In this document: piece after piece, positions 7,718 to 16,267 of the stretch
Layout of the letters: every line of letters starts with the position of its first letter
Numbering within the stretch: position 1 is the first letter of the stretch
Assembly (NCBI RefSeq): GCF_010894405.1
Contig: NZ_JAAIYA010000011.1
Span: 186,001 to 250,000, forward strand
DNA: 64,000 nucleotides
Direction: 5' to 3'
DNA from: Pyxidicoccus caerfyrddinensis
Lineage (GTDB): Bacteria > Myxococcota > Myxococcia > Myxococcales > Myxococcaceae
Notes under the pieces: generated by a model
Told to the model about the DNA's origin: nothing
The model's input: only the letters and a program-made list of their open reading frames with translations
Databases searched by the model: none
Program-made: the position numbers and the translations under genes

Positions 7718-10198
7718 TTGCCTTCCGTGAGCTCGCCCCAGACGGCCATTCCGTTCGGAAAGTACCTGCTGATCAAGCGGCTCGCCGTAGGCGGCATGGC
7801 GGAGCTGTTCCTGGCGCAGCGTCCGCCGGACCCCGAGCTGGTGGTGCTGAAGCGGATCCTCCCGTACCTGTCGGAGGAGCCGGAGTTCGTCCAGATGTTC
7901 CTGGACGAGGCGCGCATCGCCGCGCAGCTGCACCACCCCAACATCGTGCAGGTGTCCGAGCTGGGGAACTGGGACGACAACATCTTCATCGCCATGGAGT
8001 ACGTGGAGGGCGTGGACCTGCGGCGCGTGGTCGCCGAGGAGGCCAAGTACGGCGCCACGGTGCCCTGCGGCGTGGCGGCGCGCATCTGCGCGAGCGTGGC
8101 GGCGGGCCTGGACTACGCGCACCACAGCCGGGGCGTGGACGGGCGCCCGCTGGAGCTCATCCACCGCGACGTCAGCCCGCAGAACGTGATGATTGCCTAC
8201 GACGGGCGCATCAAGCTCGTCGACTTCGGCATCGCCAAGGCCGGCGCGTTCATGGAGCGCAGCAAGCCGGGCGTCATCAAGGGCAAGTTCCTCTATCTGG
8301 CGCCGGAGCAGGTGTCGCAGGAGCGGCTGGACCACCGCGCGGACATCTTCGCGCTGGGCACCATGCTGTACGAAATCACCACCGGCCGGCAGCCCTTCTC
8401 CAAGCCCACCACCGAGGGCATCCTCTACGCCATCCGCTACGAGGACCCGGCCCCGCCGCACCTGTTGCGCGACGACTACCCCGAGGAGCTGTCGCGCATC
8501 ATCATGCGCTGCCTCACCAAGGACCGGGGGCAGCGCTACCAGCGGGCCTCGGCGGTGCGCGCGGATCTGGAGTCCTTCCTCGACTCGGGCGTGCTGCGGC
8601 AGAGCCTGGACGTGTCGGAGTACATCGCCCGGCTGCTGGGCGCGGAGGAGGAGCGCACCGTCCTCCACATCCCCGTGGCCCGGGGCGCCGGGCGCCGCGA
8701 CGCCACCGTGCCGTTGCCGGCCACGCGGCCGCCGGTGCCCGAGCCGATGGAGCGCCGCTCCGTCCTGGAGAGCACTGCCCCCACGCTGTCCTCCACCACG
8801 CCCTCCTCGGAGCCTCACGCGCTGCTCACGCCGGGCCTCACCGCCCGGCCCCTGCGCCGCGCCTCCGGTGACGCGCTGCCGGTGCCCTCCTACGGTGACG
8901 AGCCGGAGCCCGCGACGCAGATGGCGCGCCCGCGCGAGTTGCCCACCTTCGGCCGGGACGACGAGGACACGGCGGACGTGTCCACCGCCATCAACACCGC
9001 GCCCAGCGGCAACGAGCTCGCGGCCGAGGTGGTGGCGGAGCTGGAGTCGGACGACGCCGAGGACGCCGAGTACACGGTGCCGCAGCGCGGTCGCCTCCGC
9101 GATGAGCGCCCCCGCACGCCCTCCGCGCCGCCGGTGCCCACGCGCCGCTCCTCCGGCCCCCACCACGCCGAGCCGCCACCGCCGCCGCGTGCCTCCAACA
9201 TCTCGGAAGGGCCGCGCTCGCGCCGCGTCTCGCCGCCGCCGGCTCCGGTGACGGTGCCGCCCCGCCGCACGCCCCGCCCGGACGAGGAGTCCGTCTCCGT
9301 CACGCCTCCCTCGGCGCCGCGCCGTCCCTCGACGGTGGACGCGGAGGCGTCACAGTCCGTCTCCATCACCCCGGCCACCGTGAATCAGCGGGCCGCGTCG
9401 CGCCCCGGCCTGCCGTCCTCGCGGCTGGCCGCGCCGGACGAGGAGGACGACTACTTCCCCACCGACTCGGGCATGTCCACGGTGGAGTACACGGACCCGA
9501 CGCCCACGCTGCGGCCGGACCCGGACGACGACGAGTCCACCGCGGGCTACGACAGCTACGCGGGCGACCTCGACGAGTCGGGGGGGATGTACGCGAACAC
9601 GAATGCGAACCTCCCGCGGCGTCGCTTCCCCGTGGCCCTGCTGGTGGCCGGCGGCGGCGCGCTGCTGCTCGCGCTCGGCGCCGGAGTCATCTGGGCCCTG
9701 CGCACGCCCCAGGTGGCGGTGACGCAGCCGGACCTCTCCGCCACCGTCCTGCAGCCGCCCGCGAATCCGAAGCCCGTCGCGCCGCCGCCCGCGCCCGTGC
9801 CGCCGAAGCCCACCGTGGAGGCGCCCTCGCCGGGGGGTGACGAGGCGAGCGTGAAGCCGCTGGTGCCGGACGCGGGCAGCGCGAGCGTCGCGCCCACGGG
9901 TGAGGACTTGCCGGAGCTCGAGCCCGCCGTCGCCACCGCCGACGCGGGCACGCCCGAGCCCGCGCCGGAGCCGGCCCTGGTGGACGTGCGCTTCGACGCG
10001 CCGGCCCGCACCGTCCTGCGGCAGGAGGGGGGCGAGCGGCTGCCCGTCAACAAGGTCATCTCCCTGCCGCCTGGCACCCTCAAGGTGCGCTACGCCTGCC
10101 CGGGACGTCGGGCTCCCAAGGGTACAAAGCCCTACCTTGTAGAGGCGGCAGGCGAGGGGCCGCTGGTCCTCTCGATTCCGTGCCGGGGCCGCCGCTAG
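7718..10198 (+). CDS. Transmembrane Ser/Thr protein kinase with Pro-rich linker
   Basis: An 826-residue Hanks-type kinase. The catalytic domain spans about residues 14-290: Gly-rich loop LAVGGMAELF, Lys45, Glu64, HRDVSPQN with catalytic Asp151, DFG at 169-171 and APE at 195-197, all intact. A roughly 340-residue Pro/Arg/Asp low-complexity linker follows, then one membrane segment (FPVALLVAGGGALLLALGAG, about 637-656), a second Pro/Ala linker and a PEGA-like extracytoplasmic end (VDVRFDAPARTVLRQEGGERL). It therefore links an outer signal to cytosolic phosphorylation. The start is uncertain: TTG at 7718 or GTG at 7727, neither with a strong ribosome site. The substrate is unknown and no phosphatase gene is adjacent. 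Confidence 0.9.
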   Translation: MPSVSSPQTAIPFGKYLLIKRLAVGGMAELFLAQRPPDPELVVLKRILPYLSEEPEFVQMFLDEARIAAQLHHPNIVQVSELGNWDDNIFIAMEYVEGVDLRRVVAEEAKYGATVPCGVAARICASVAAGLDYAHHSRGVDGRPLELIHRDVSPQNVMIAYDGRIKLVDFGIAKAGAFMERSKPGVIKGKFLYLAPEQVSQERLDHRADIFALGTMLYEITTGRQPFSKPTTEGILYAIRYEDPAPPHLLRDDYPEELSRIIMRCLTKDRGQRYQRASAVRADLESFLDSGVLRQSLDVSEYIARLLGAEEERTVLHIPVARGAGRRDATVPLPATRPPVPEPMERRSVLESTAPTLSSTTPSSEPHALLTPGLTARPLRRASGDALPVPSYGDEPEPATQMARPRELPTFGRDDEDTADVSTAINTAPSGNELAAEVVAELESDDAEDAEYTVPQRGRLRDERPRTPSAPPVPTRRSSGPHHAEPPPPPRASNISEGPRSRRVSPPPAPVTVPPRRTPRPDEESVSVTPPSAPRRPSTVDAEASQSVSITPATVNQRAASRPGLPSSRLAAPDEEDDYFPTDSGMSTVEYTDPTPTLRPDPDDDESTAGYDSYAGDLDESGGMYANTNANLPRRRFPVALLVAGGGALLLALGAGVIWALRTPQVAVTQPDLSATVLQPPANPKPVAPPPAPVPPKPTVEAPSPGGDEASVKPLVPDAGSASVAPTGEDLPELEPAVATADAGTPEPAPEPALVDVRFDAPARTVLRQEGGERLPVNKVISLPPGTLKVRYACPGRRAPKGTKPYLVEAAGEGPLVLSIPCRGRR

Positions 10199-10324
10199 TC
10201 GTGTCGGGCACTTGGCCCGTATGCGGCATCCTGCCCCCGGGGCGGACACGTGGGACCGGGTGGGCTTGAGTGTCCTTAAGTCGTTGGAATTCCTAGATTT
10301 TCATCGTTCTGGGCGCATTGATAC

Positions 10325-11164
10325 ATGTCAGACGGGTCCGTAGAATCCGTGACCCTTATGGCGCGCCCGAAGAGTCAGAAAAGCGTAGTCACGAAGAGGA
10401 GTTACACGGCCGGCCGGGTGGCCCGGCAGCTTCCCGTCGCACCGGAGCCCAACAGGCTCCTCAAGGTGTGGCGGCGCGTGCTCGAACGTCGCCTCCGCAC
10501 GCGGTTGCGCGCGAAGGTCGCGTTGGAGATCCACGACAACACGCACACCATGCTGACGTTCCAGCGCCAGCGCTCGATGTGGCGGCTGCGGCTGCACCAC
10601 ATGTTCCTCGCCGCGCCGGATGACGTGGTGCAGGCGCTCGCCAGCTTCGTGCGCAAGGGCGACCCGGATGCGAGCGTGATGTTGGACCGCTACATCGAGC
10701 GCAACCGCGCCTACATCCGCAGGCTGTCCCCGGCGCAGATGCGCAAGCGCATCCGCCTGGAGCCGGAGGGCCAGCACCACGACCTGGAGCGCATCTTCGC
10801 CCGGCTCAACGAGCGCTACTTCAGCAGCCGCATCGACGCGGCCATCACCTACGGCCCGGCGCCGCGGGTGAAGGGGCCTCGCAAGAGCATCAAGATGGGC
10901 TCGTACTCGGCGGACTCGAAGGTCATCCGCATCCACCCGGCGTTGGACCAGCCGGTGGTGCCCCGCTACTTCGTGGAGTGGATTGTCTTCCACGAGATGC
11001 TCCACCACGTGTACCGGACGCGGCGGGGCGATGACGGGCGGCGCTGCATCCACCCGCCCGAGATGATGGAGCACGAGCGGCGCTTCCACGACTTCTCGCG
11101 CGCCCAGGCCTGGGAGCAGGAGAACCTGGATCTGCTGCTGCGCGCCCGCGTCACCTCTTCGTAG
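10325..11164 (+). CDS. SprT-like zinc metallopeptidase family protein
   Basis: A 279-residue protein (268 if the second ATG at 10358, MARPKSQ, is used). The C-terminal half carries a zincin motif, FHEMLHHVYR (HExxHH), followed about 20 residues later by MEHERRFHDF, a likely third ligand region. LERIFARLNERYFSSRI...ITYGPAPR preceding it is the usual lead-in of SprT-like domains. SprT/Spartan relatives are implicated in DNA-protein crosslink proteolysis, but bacterial members are mostly uncharacterised. The N-terminal 100 residues are basic (RVLERRLRTRLRAK), compatible with nucleic-acid binding. It is not coupled to its neighbours. Protease activity is inferred from the motif only. Confidence 0.8.
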   Translation: MSDGSVESVTLMARPKSQKSVVTKRSYTAGRVARQLPVAPEPNRLLKVWRRVLERRLRTRLRAKVALEIHDNTHTMLTFQRQRSMWRLRLHHMFLAAPDDVVQALASFVRKGDPDASVMLDRYIERNRAYIRRLSPAQMRKRIRLEPEGQHHDLERIFARLNERYFSSRIDAAITYGPAPRVKGPRKSIKMGSYSADSKVIRIHPALDQPVVPRYFVEWIVFHEMLHHVYRTRRGDDGRRCIHPPEMMEHERRFHDFSRAQAWEQENLDLLLRARVTSS

Positions 11165-11188
11165 TCAGGTACGCCCCCTCCCGGCGCT

Positions 11189-12424
11189 TCAGGGGAGGAT
11201 GAGGCCGCCGGGGCTGCGCCGCTCCAGACTGGGAGCGGGCGCGGCCGCGGGGGCCGCCTTCGGATTCGTACCTGGGGGCTGGGTCGTCGCGGCCCCCTGG
11301 GCTTCGGCCCGTGCACCGGCGGCGGCCACGAGGGCGAGCACCTTCTCGAAGAGCCGCTCCACGAAGCGCGAGAAGGGCTCCTCGGCGCCGTGGAAGAGGC
11401 GGCGGGCCTCACCCCGGGCCACCTCCGCCTCGTGCGCTCGGGCGGTGCGCTCGAAGAAGTCGGCCATCCGCCACAGCCGCAGGGCGTAGCGCTGGCGGGC
11501 CTCCGGGGTGGCGAGGAAGTCGCGCGCCACGGTGCGCACCGCCGCCTGGAGCTGCTCCTGGCGCTGCACGTCGCTGAGGGCCAGCGGGCTGTGCATCACC
11601 TCGTCCAGCTTCTGCAGCAGCCGCTTCACCTCGGACTCCGGGGGCAGCCACGTGGACATTTCCGGCGTCGCGTGGAGCACGTCGCCTTCGAGGACGCGGC
11701 GCACGTCCTCGGGCTCGGGCGGGGGCAGGGCGGTGGGCTCCGTCTGGGGCTGCACGCCGAAGTGGCGCAGCGCCAGGTCCAGGCCGGGCGGGAAGGGCGT
11801 GCGCGCGCGGAGGTTGGTGCCGGCGGCCTCGGCGAGCAGGGCGGCGGCCTCGTGCTGGGGCAGCTCCACCGTGCCGCCCTTCTCCAGGGACTCCTTGAGC
11901 AGGCGCCGGAAGTTGCCCCGGCTCTTCTCGCCCACGCGCAGCTCCACCACGCCCTCGGTGTCGGTGATGAGGGCCTGCACCATCTCCACGCCGCCGCCGC
12001 GCTGCACGCGGCCCAGGACGAGCGCCCGCTCGCCCGCGTTGGTGATGGTGGAGGCCATCGCCGGCAGCGCGTCCGGCGCGGGCGTGGCGGCGCGAGGGGC
12101 CTCCGGGGCGCTGGGGCGCGGGGCCTCGGCCACGGCGACGCCGCGCGAGCGCAGCCGGTACAGCGCCTTCTTCGCCGCCTTGGCCAGCGGCTTCACCGCC
12201 GACGCGGACAGGGCCTCGGGCAGGGCGGGCAGGCCCTCCAGCACGGCGGCCTCCAGCACCGCGGCGGCGAGGGCTTCCGGCAGGGGCTCCACGGCGGCGG
12301 GCGTGGCCGCGCGCACGTCCCGCGCGAGCGCCCGGGCGCTCTCCACCGCGTCGGCGGGAAAGGCGGGCAGTGGGGTGCCGGCGCGCAGCGCGTCCAGCAG
12401 GGGGCGGGGCTCAGTGGGGCTCAT
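11189..12424 (-). CDS. Ala/Pro-rich protein of unknown function
   Basis: A 411-residue protein I do not recognise. No signal peptide, membrane segment or catalytic motif is visible. Residues about 30-110 are Ala/Leu-rich helix (AAAVLEAAVLEGLPALPEAL, then KPLAKAAKKALYRLRSRGV); the central part (ALVLGRVQRGGGVEMVQALI and onward) looks alpha/beta; the C-terminal third is long charged helix with EEPFSRFVERLFEKVLAL; the tail is Pro/Ala low complexity. Codon use is typical of the window, so it is a real gene. ATG at 12424 is preferred over an upstream start that adds basic low-complexity sequence. Convergent with the SprT-like gene, 24 bases apart. Confidence 0.75.
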   Translation of the reverse strand: MSPTEPRPLLDALRAGTPLPAFPADAVESARALARDVRAATPAAVEPLPEALAAAVLEAAVLEGLPALPEALSASAVKPLAKAAKKALYRLRSRGVAVAEAPRPSAPEAPRAATPAPDALPAMASTITNAGERALVLGRVQRGGGVEMVQALITDTEGVVELRVGEKSRGNFRRLLKESLEKGGTVELPQHEAAALLAEAAGTNLRARTPFPPGLDLALRHFGVQPQTEPTALPPPEPEDVRRVLEGDVLHATPEMSTWLPPESEVKRLLQKLDEVMHSPLALSDVQRQEQLQAAVRTVARDFLATPEARQRYALRLWRMADFFERTARAHEAEVARGEARRLFHGAEEPFSRFVERLFEKVLALVAAAGARAEAQGAATTQPPGTNPKAAPAAAPAPSLERRSPGGLILP

Positions 12425-12514
12425 GCCCGCGCCTTGTACTGCACGCGGTACGGCGCGGGGCACGCGACGTGAGGGACGTGCGCCCACTGGCCCACACTCG
12501 CCACGTGTCGCGCT

Positions 12515-14083
12515 TCAGCGGCGGCGCACCAGCCAGCTCCGCTCGGACTGCGCCACCACCACCAGCTCCGACTGGAGCCGCTCGCCGAACACGCGCGAGG
12601 GGTGCACGCCGCGCACGAGGAAGTGGTCGTACCAGGCGCCCTGCGTGGCGTAGTCCAACTGCTGCGGATTCCACTCGGAGGGGAAGGTGGGGGGCACCTC
12701 GCCGGGGTAGCGCAGGGGCGAGTGGGGCGTGGAGGCGAAGGTGAAGTTGGGCACGCCGCCGCGCGCGCGGGCCAGCACGGCGGCGCCGTGGATGTAGACG
12801 GGGAAGCGCACCACGCGCGACTGCGTGTCGAAGATGAGCCCCATGACGCGCGGCCTCGGCGCGGTGGCGGCGACTAGCGGCTCCCACTCGGCGGCGGCCT
12901 CGCGCGAGAAGGCGCGGTAGCCGCTCGTCATGACGAAGGCCAGCACCAGCGCGCACGCCGCGGCCGCCATCCCCAGGGGGCGCCGCCACGCGTGCACGGT
13001 GGCGGGCATGGTGGCCACCAGCAGCGCCGCGGCCAGGTGCGAGTAGCGCGTGTTGAGGTAGTAGACGTAGCCGCGGATGTCGAAGGGCAACAGGAAGTAG
13101 AGCGCGAGCGCCAGCACGCCCAGCCCCAACAGCCGCGCGCTGGCCACGGGCCCTCGCGTCGCCGGGCGCTCCGGCCGCAGCAGGCCCGCCAGCCACCCGG
13201 CCACCGCCACCGCGCCCACCGCGTACAGCGCCCACCGGTCCGAGCCGTCGCGGAAGGTGTTGGCCAGCACGTCGAAGAGCTCGGCCCGGTTCTGCTCGAA
13301 GCTCTTCCACGCCAGGTTCTGTGGCGAGAAGGTGGGCCCCCACGCCTTCCACGGCACCCCCGGCTGGATGTCCGCCGGCTCGCCGAAGCGCAGCACCACC
13401 CAGCCCAGGAAGAGCGCCACGCCGGGCACCACGCCCACCAGCGCCGGCACGCGGGGCCGCAGCCGCGCGGCCACGCCCTTCGCACCCGCGTCCTCCGGCA
13501 CCGCCGTGGTGAGGAGCAGCCACGGCAGCCCGAAGGCGAGGAAGCCGAAGGCCTGCACGTGGAAGAGCAGCACCGCGACGAGGCACACGGCCAGCCCCAC
13601 GGCCCACGTGCGGCGGCGGGGCGCGTCCTCCAGCGCGCGCACGAAGAGGCCGCAGCACAGCAGCGTCAGCGGCAGCGCCGCGCAGTAGTTGACGAAGCCC
13701 CAGCCGAAGCTGTCGCCGTACGCGAAGGGCAGCGCCAGCAGCGACGGCCACATCGGCCGGCCCAGGCTGCGCAAGAGGAAGCCCAGCCCCAGCGGCAGCC
13801 CCACCACGTACGCGGTGAGGAAGACGCGGTTGGCGGCCTCCAGCGGGAGCAGCCAGTTGAGGGCGCTGACGAGGTAGTAGTAGCCGAGGTACGGCGTCAG
13901 CGCGTGCCGCGCGGCGAAGAACTGCGGGTACAGCGTGGTGGGGTCATCCAGCCGGTGCAGGACGGAGATGAGGTACAGGTGCTGCGGCAGGTCCGCCATG
14001 GGCAGGTAGCGCGACGCCCAGAGGGGCAGGGCGCCCAGCACCAGGGCCGCGGCGTAGACGAGTCGGTCGGGTCGGTTCGTCAC
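12515..14083 (-). CDS. Polytopic membrane protein, GT-C glycosyltransferase-like
   Basis: A 522-residue integral membrane protein with about ten hydrophobic segments (for example LVYAAALVLGALPLWA and LLGLGVLALALYFLLPF) and a soluble C-terminal domain of about 150 residues. An acidic motif just after the first segment (YLPMADLPQHLYL) resembles the Asp-containing first loop of GT-C glycosyltransferases, which use lipid-phosphate sugar donors, but similarity is loose and function is unproven. Start: GTG at 14083 gives a conventional N terminus; a longer version from TTG at 14140 would translate through a 13-bp tandem repeat. It stands alone on the minus strand. Confidence 0.8.
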   Translation of the reverse strand: MTNRPDRLVYAAALVLGALPLWASRYLPMADLPQHLYLISVLHRLDDPTTLYPQFFAARHALTPYLGYYYLVSALNWLLPLEAANRVFLTAYVVGLPLGLGFLLRSLGRPMWPSLLALPFAYGDSFGWGFVNYCAALPLTLLCCGLFVRALEDAPRRRTWAVGLAVCLVAVLLFHVQAFGFLAFGLPWLLLTTAVPEDAGAKGVAARLRPRVPALVGVVPGVALFLGWVVLRFGEPADIQPGVPWKAWGPTFSPQNLAWKSFEQNRAELFDVLANTFRDGSDRWALYAVGAVAVAGWLAGLLRPERPATRGPVASARLLGLGVLALALYFLLPFDIRGYVYYLNTRYSHLAAALLVATMPATVHAWRRPLGMAAAACALVLAFVMTSGYRAFSREAAAEWEPLVAATAPRPRVMGLIFDTQSRVVRFPVYIHGAAVLARARGGVPNFTFASTPHSPLRYPGEVPPTFPSEWNPQQLDYATQGAWYDHFLVRGVHPSRVFGERLQSELVVVAQSERSWLVRRR

Positions 14084-14119
14084 GGAGGGCGCGGACTGTA
14101 CGCGCCGCCTCCGGACCTC

Positions 14120-14158
14120 GCGAGCAACCCGTGCGAGCAACCCGTGCGAGCAACCCGT
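14120..14158. repeat. Three tandem copies of a 13-bp unit
   Basis: GCGAGCAACCCGT occurs three times head to tail (14120-14132, 14133-14145, 14146-14158) with no mismatches, just upstream of the membrane-protein gene. The 13-bp unit would shift frame with each copy change, which favours a start downstream of it. It may be a protein-binding array or simply a slippage-prone tract. Confidence 0.85.
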
Positions 14159-14280
14159 GGAGCAGCCGGTCAGGCTTCACAGGTAGACAAAGGTGCGGCC
14201 TTCATCCTTGGCAGGGGGCGGGGGCTGCGGTATGAGCGCGGCGAGTGGGTGCCGTGGCGGTATCCCGAAGGAGAACGGAC

Positions 14281-14718
14281 ATGACACGCATCGCGACGCT
14301 GGTGGCCGCGGGGCTGATGGCCGGAGGGCTGCTGCTGGCGCCGAACCCGGCGCACGCTTGCGAGGCCCACGCACGGGCCGCCGCCGAGGCGAAGAAGGCC
14401 GAGGCCGCCAAGGCCGACGCGAAGAAGGCGGACGTCTCCAAGCCCGACGCCGCCAAGGCCGACGAGGCCGGCGCGGTGGACGCGAAGCCGTCGCCCGCGC
14501 GCGGCGAGGTGGAGCGCCCGCTGGACGCGCTGGACTCGCTCATCGCCGGCAAGTGCGACTGCGGCAGCAAGGCGGACTGCACCTGCAAGAAGGGCTCGTG
14601 CGACTGCGCCAAGTGCCAGAAGCCCAAGCGCCAGGTGATGGACGCGCTGCGCGGCCGTCCCGCCGAGCTGAAGCTCCAGGAGGCGCGCTACGACGCCTCC
14701 GCCGGCATCTTCATCTGA
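14281..14718 (+). CDS. Exported metallothionein-like Cys-rich protein
   Basis: A 145-residue protein. MTRIATLVAAGLMAGGLLLA...PAHA is a signal peptide with an AHA cleavage site before Cys27. Residues 30-75 are an Ala/Lys/Asp-rich helix with KADxxKAD-like repeats. Residues 92-112 hold seven cysteines in the pattern CxC-x5-CxC-x4-CxC-xx-C, metallothionein-like spacing that suggests soft-metal (Cu, Zn, Cd) binding outside the cytoplasm. The C-terminal 30 residues are ordinary. ATG at 14281 is set by AAGGAG at 14268-14273 and by the signal peptide. Its last 8 bases overlap the convergent methyltransferase gene. I know no named family with this layout; metal binding is inference from Cys spacing. 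Confidence 0.82.
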   Translation: MTRIATLVAAGLMAGGLLLAPNPAHACEAHARAAAEAKKAEAAKADAKKADVSKPDAAKADEAGAVDAKPSPARGEVERPLDALDSLIAGKCDCGSKADCTCKKGSCDCAKCQKPKRQVMDALRGRPAELKLQEARYDASAGIFI

Positions 14719-15523
14719 GGGACTCGGCGGAGCCCTTCTCCGCCTTGAGCACCAGCAGCGGTGGCAGCGCGACGCGCTCGAAGCGCACCAGCCCCGCCGC
14801 CGCCGCCTCCGTCCGCAGCAGGGCCTCTCCGCGCGGGTGCAGCCCCAGCCGCCGGTGCACGAGCGCCGCGGCCGCGCCTGGAGGCACGTAGGTGCTGGCC
14901 ACCCAGCGGCCACCGGGGCGCAGCACCCGCGCCACCTCCAGCATCAGCCGGCCCAGGTCCGCCACGAAGTGCAGCGAGCCGGCCATCAGCACCGCCCCCA
15001 GGGAGTGGTCCTGGAAGGGGAGGTGGGGCGCCTCGGCGCGGAGGAAGTCCACCGCGGCGCCGGCCTCGCGCGCCTGGGCCACGCCCTCCTCCAGCATGGC
15101 GCGCGACACGTCCATCGCCGCCACGGCGGGGAAGTCCGGCTCGCGCGCCAGCCGCCGCGCCAGCAGGCCCGTGCCGCAGCCCACGTCCAGCACCGGCGCC
15201 TCCGGGCGGCCCAGCAGGCTGCGGTAGAGGAGGTACTCGCTGTCGCGGTCCAGCTCCTGGCGGGTGAGGGCGCGCTCGAGGACGGGGCGCACGTAGCGCT
15301 CGTAGGAGCGCGCCACCCAGCGGTTCTCCAGGCCGCGCTGCACCGTGCCCGCGGCGGAGTGCTCCACCACGAGGTCCGCCACGCCCTCGGCCACGGGGTA
15401 CGTCGCGCGGCACTCGCCGCAGCGCAGCGGGCCGAAGAGCAGCACCGCGGCGTCCGCCTCCGGCTGGAGACCGCCACGCCGGCATCGGGGACATCGCAGG
15501 AGGGGAACGAGCGCGCGCCGCAT
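14711..15523 (-). CDS. Class I SAM methyltransferase with N-terminal zinc-ribbon (Trm112-like)
   Basis: A 270-residue protein. Residues 1-50 have two CxxC pairs (Cys11/14 and Cys35/38) followed by ATYPVAEGVADL, typical of a Trm112-like zinc segment. The rest is a Rossmann methyltransferase of the Methyltransf_11 type: SAM motif VLDVGCGTGLLARRLA, AAMDVSRAMLE, then VLMAGSLHFVADLGRLMLEV and RVLRPGGRW. The layout resembles RlmA/UbiE-like small methyltransferases, but the substrate cannot be assigned. It overlaps the convergent metallothionein-like gene by 8 bases. The zinc-ribbon gene at 15590 and nadA lie upstream on the same strand with gaps of 66 and 78 bases. Confidence 0.87.
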   Translation of the reverse strand: MRRALVPLLRCPRCRRGGLQPEADAAVLLFGPLRCGECRATYPVAEGVADLVVEHSAAGTVQRGLENRWVARSYERYVRPVLERALTRQELDRDSEYLLYRSLLGRPEAPVLDVGCGTGLLARRLAREPDFPAVAAMDVSRAMLEEGVAQAREAGAAVDFLRAEAPHLPFQDHSLGAVLMAGSLHFVADLGRLMLEVARVLRPGGRWVASTYVPPGAAAALVHRRLGLHPRGEALLRTEAAAAGLVRFERVALPPLLVLKAEKGSAESLR

Positions 15524-15589
15524 GGAGCCGGCGAGGCTACCGCCCCCGGCCCCACACGAGAACCGCTTTCACGGAGGTACGCCCGGCGC

Positions 15590-16189
15590 TCAGGCCGAAG
15601 GAGGATTGCGCGTGACGCGCTTGTCCTCGGCCACCAGCACCGGCCAGCCGCGCGCCATGGCCTCGCGGAAGAAGGCCGCCAGCTCGCGCCGGCTGTGGTT
15701 CACCGCGCCCAGGAACGGGTCGATGAGCGCCTCCTCCCCCAGGCTGCGCGGGGACGTCAGCTCCACCGGGTTGCCGCACCGCTCGCAGCGGATGGACACC
15801 TGGCGCACCAGCGCTACCGGCACCGCGTAGCGGGCGCCGCACTCGGAGCACTTCCACACCAGGGCGCGCTCGCCGGCCTCGCGCTTCGCCAGGTTCTCCA
15901 GCTCGTCCGCCAGCCGCAGCAGCGCCGGCAGGTCTCCCGGCGGCTGCGCGAAGATGGCGGAGGGGCCGAAGCCCGCCTCGGGGGCGCCCAGCGTGGGGGG
16001 ACGGTCCCCCTGAAGCAGGGCGCGCATCCTGTCGCGGGCGCGCACGTCGCGGAACTCGGCGCCCGTCAGGGCACGCTCCACGGCCTCGTGCACCGGAGGC
16101 AGCTCCGGCTCGAGGCGCTCATCGTCCGGCAGCGACTGGGGGTAGTTCACCAGACGGTGCGCGGGGACTGCGAGGAATCGGAAGGCCAC
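15590..16189 (-). CDS. Zinc-ribbon protein of unknown function
   Basis: A 199-residue protein I do not recognise as a named family. A compact zinc ribbon is evident: Cys114/117 in KCSECGARY and Cys135/138 in RCERCGNPVEL, with 17 residues between the pairs. The N-terminal 100 residues contain a helical, acidic region (LPALLRLADELENLAKREAGE). The C-terminal 50 (FLGAVNHSRRELAAFFREAMARGWPVLVAED) look helical with no catalytic signature. No signal peptide, so probably cytosolic. It lies between nadA and the methyltransferase on the same strand and may be part of their transcript. Confidence 0.75.
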   Translation of the reverse strand: MAFRFLAVPAHRLVNYPQSLPDDERLEPELPPVHEAVERALTGAEFRDVRARDRMRALLQGDRPPTLGAPEAGFGPSAIFAQPPGDLPALLRLADELENLAKREAGERALVWKCSECGARYAVPVALVRQVSIRCERCGNPVELTSPRSLGEEALIDPFLGAVNHSRRELAAFFREAMARGWPVLVAEDKRVTRNPPSA

Positions 16190-16267
16190 GCCTGCTCCAT
16201 TGCACCCTGCCGTTTCCGGCGCAAGGCGCGAGTTGGAAAGTGTCCGCTGCTGCGAGTTCTCCCGCCC

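Noticed and set aside
8670..9620. Repetitive Pro/Arg codon tract considered as a DNA repeat
   Set aside because: It is low-complexity coding sequence for the linker of the Ser/Thr kinase, with no conserved unit at the DNA level.
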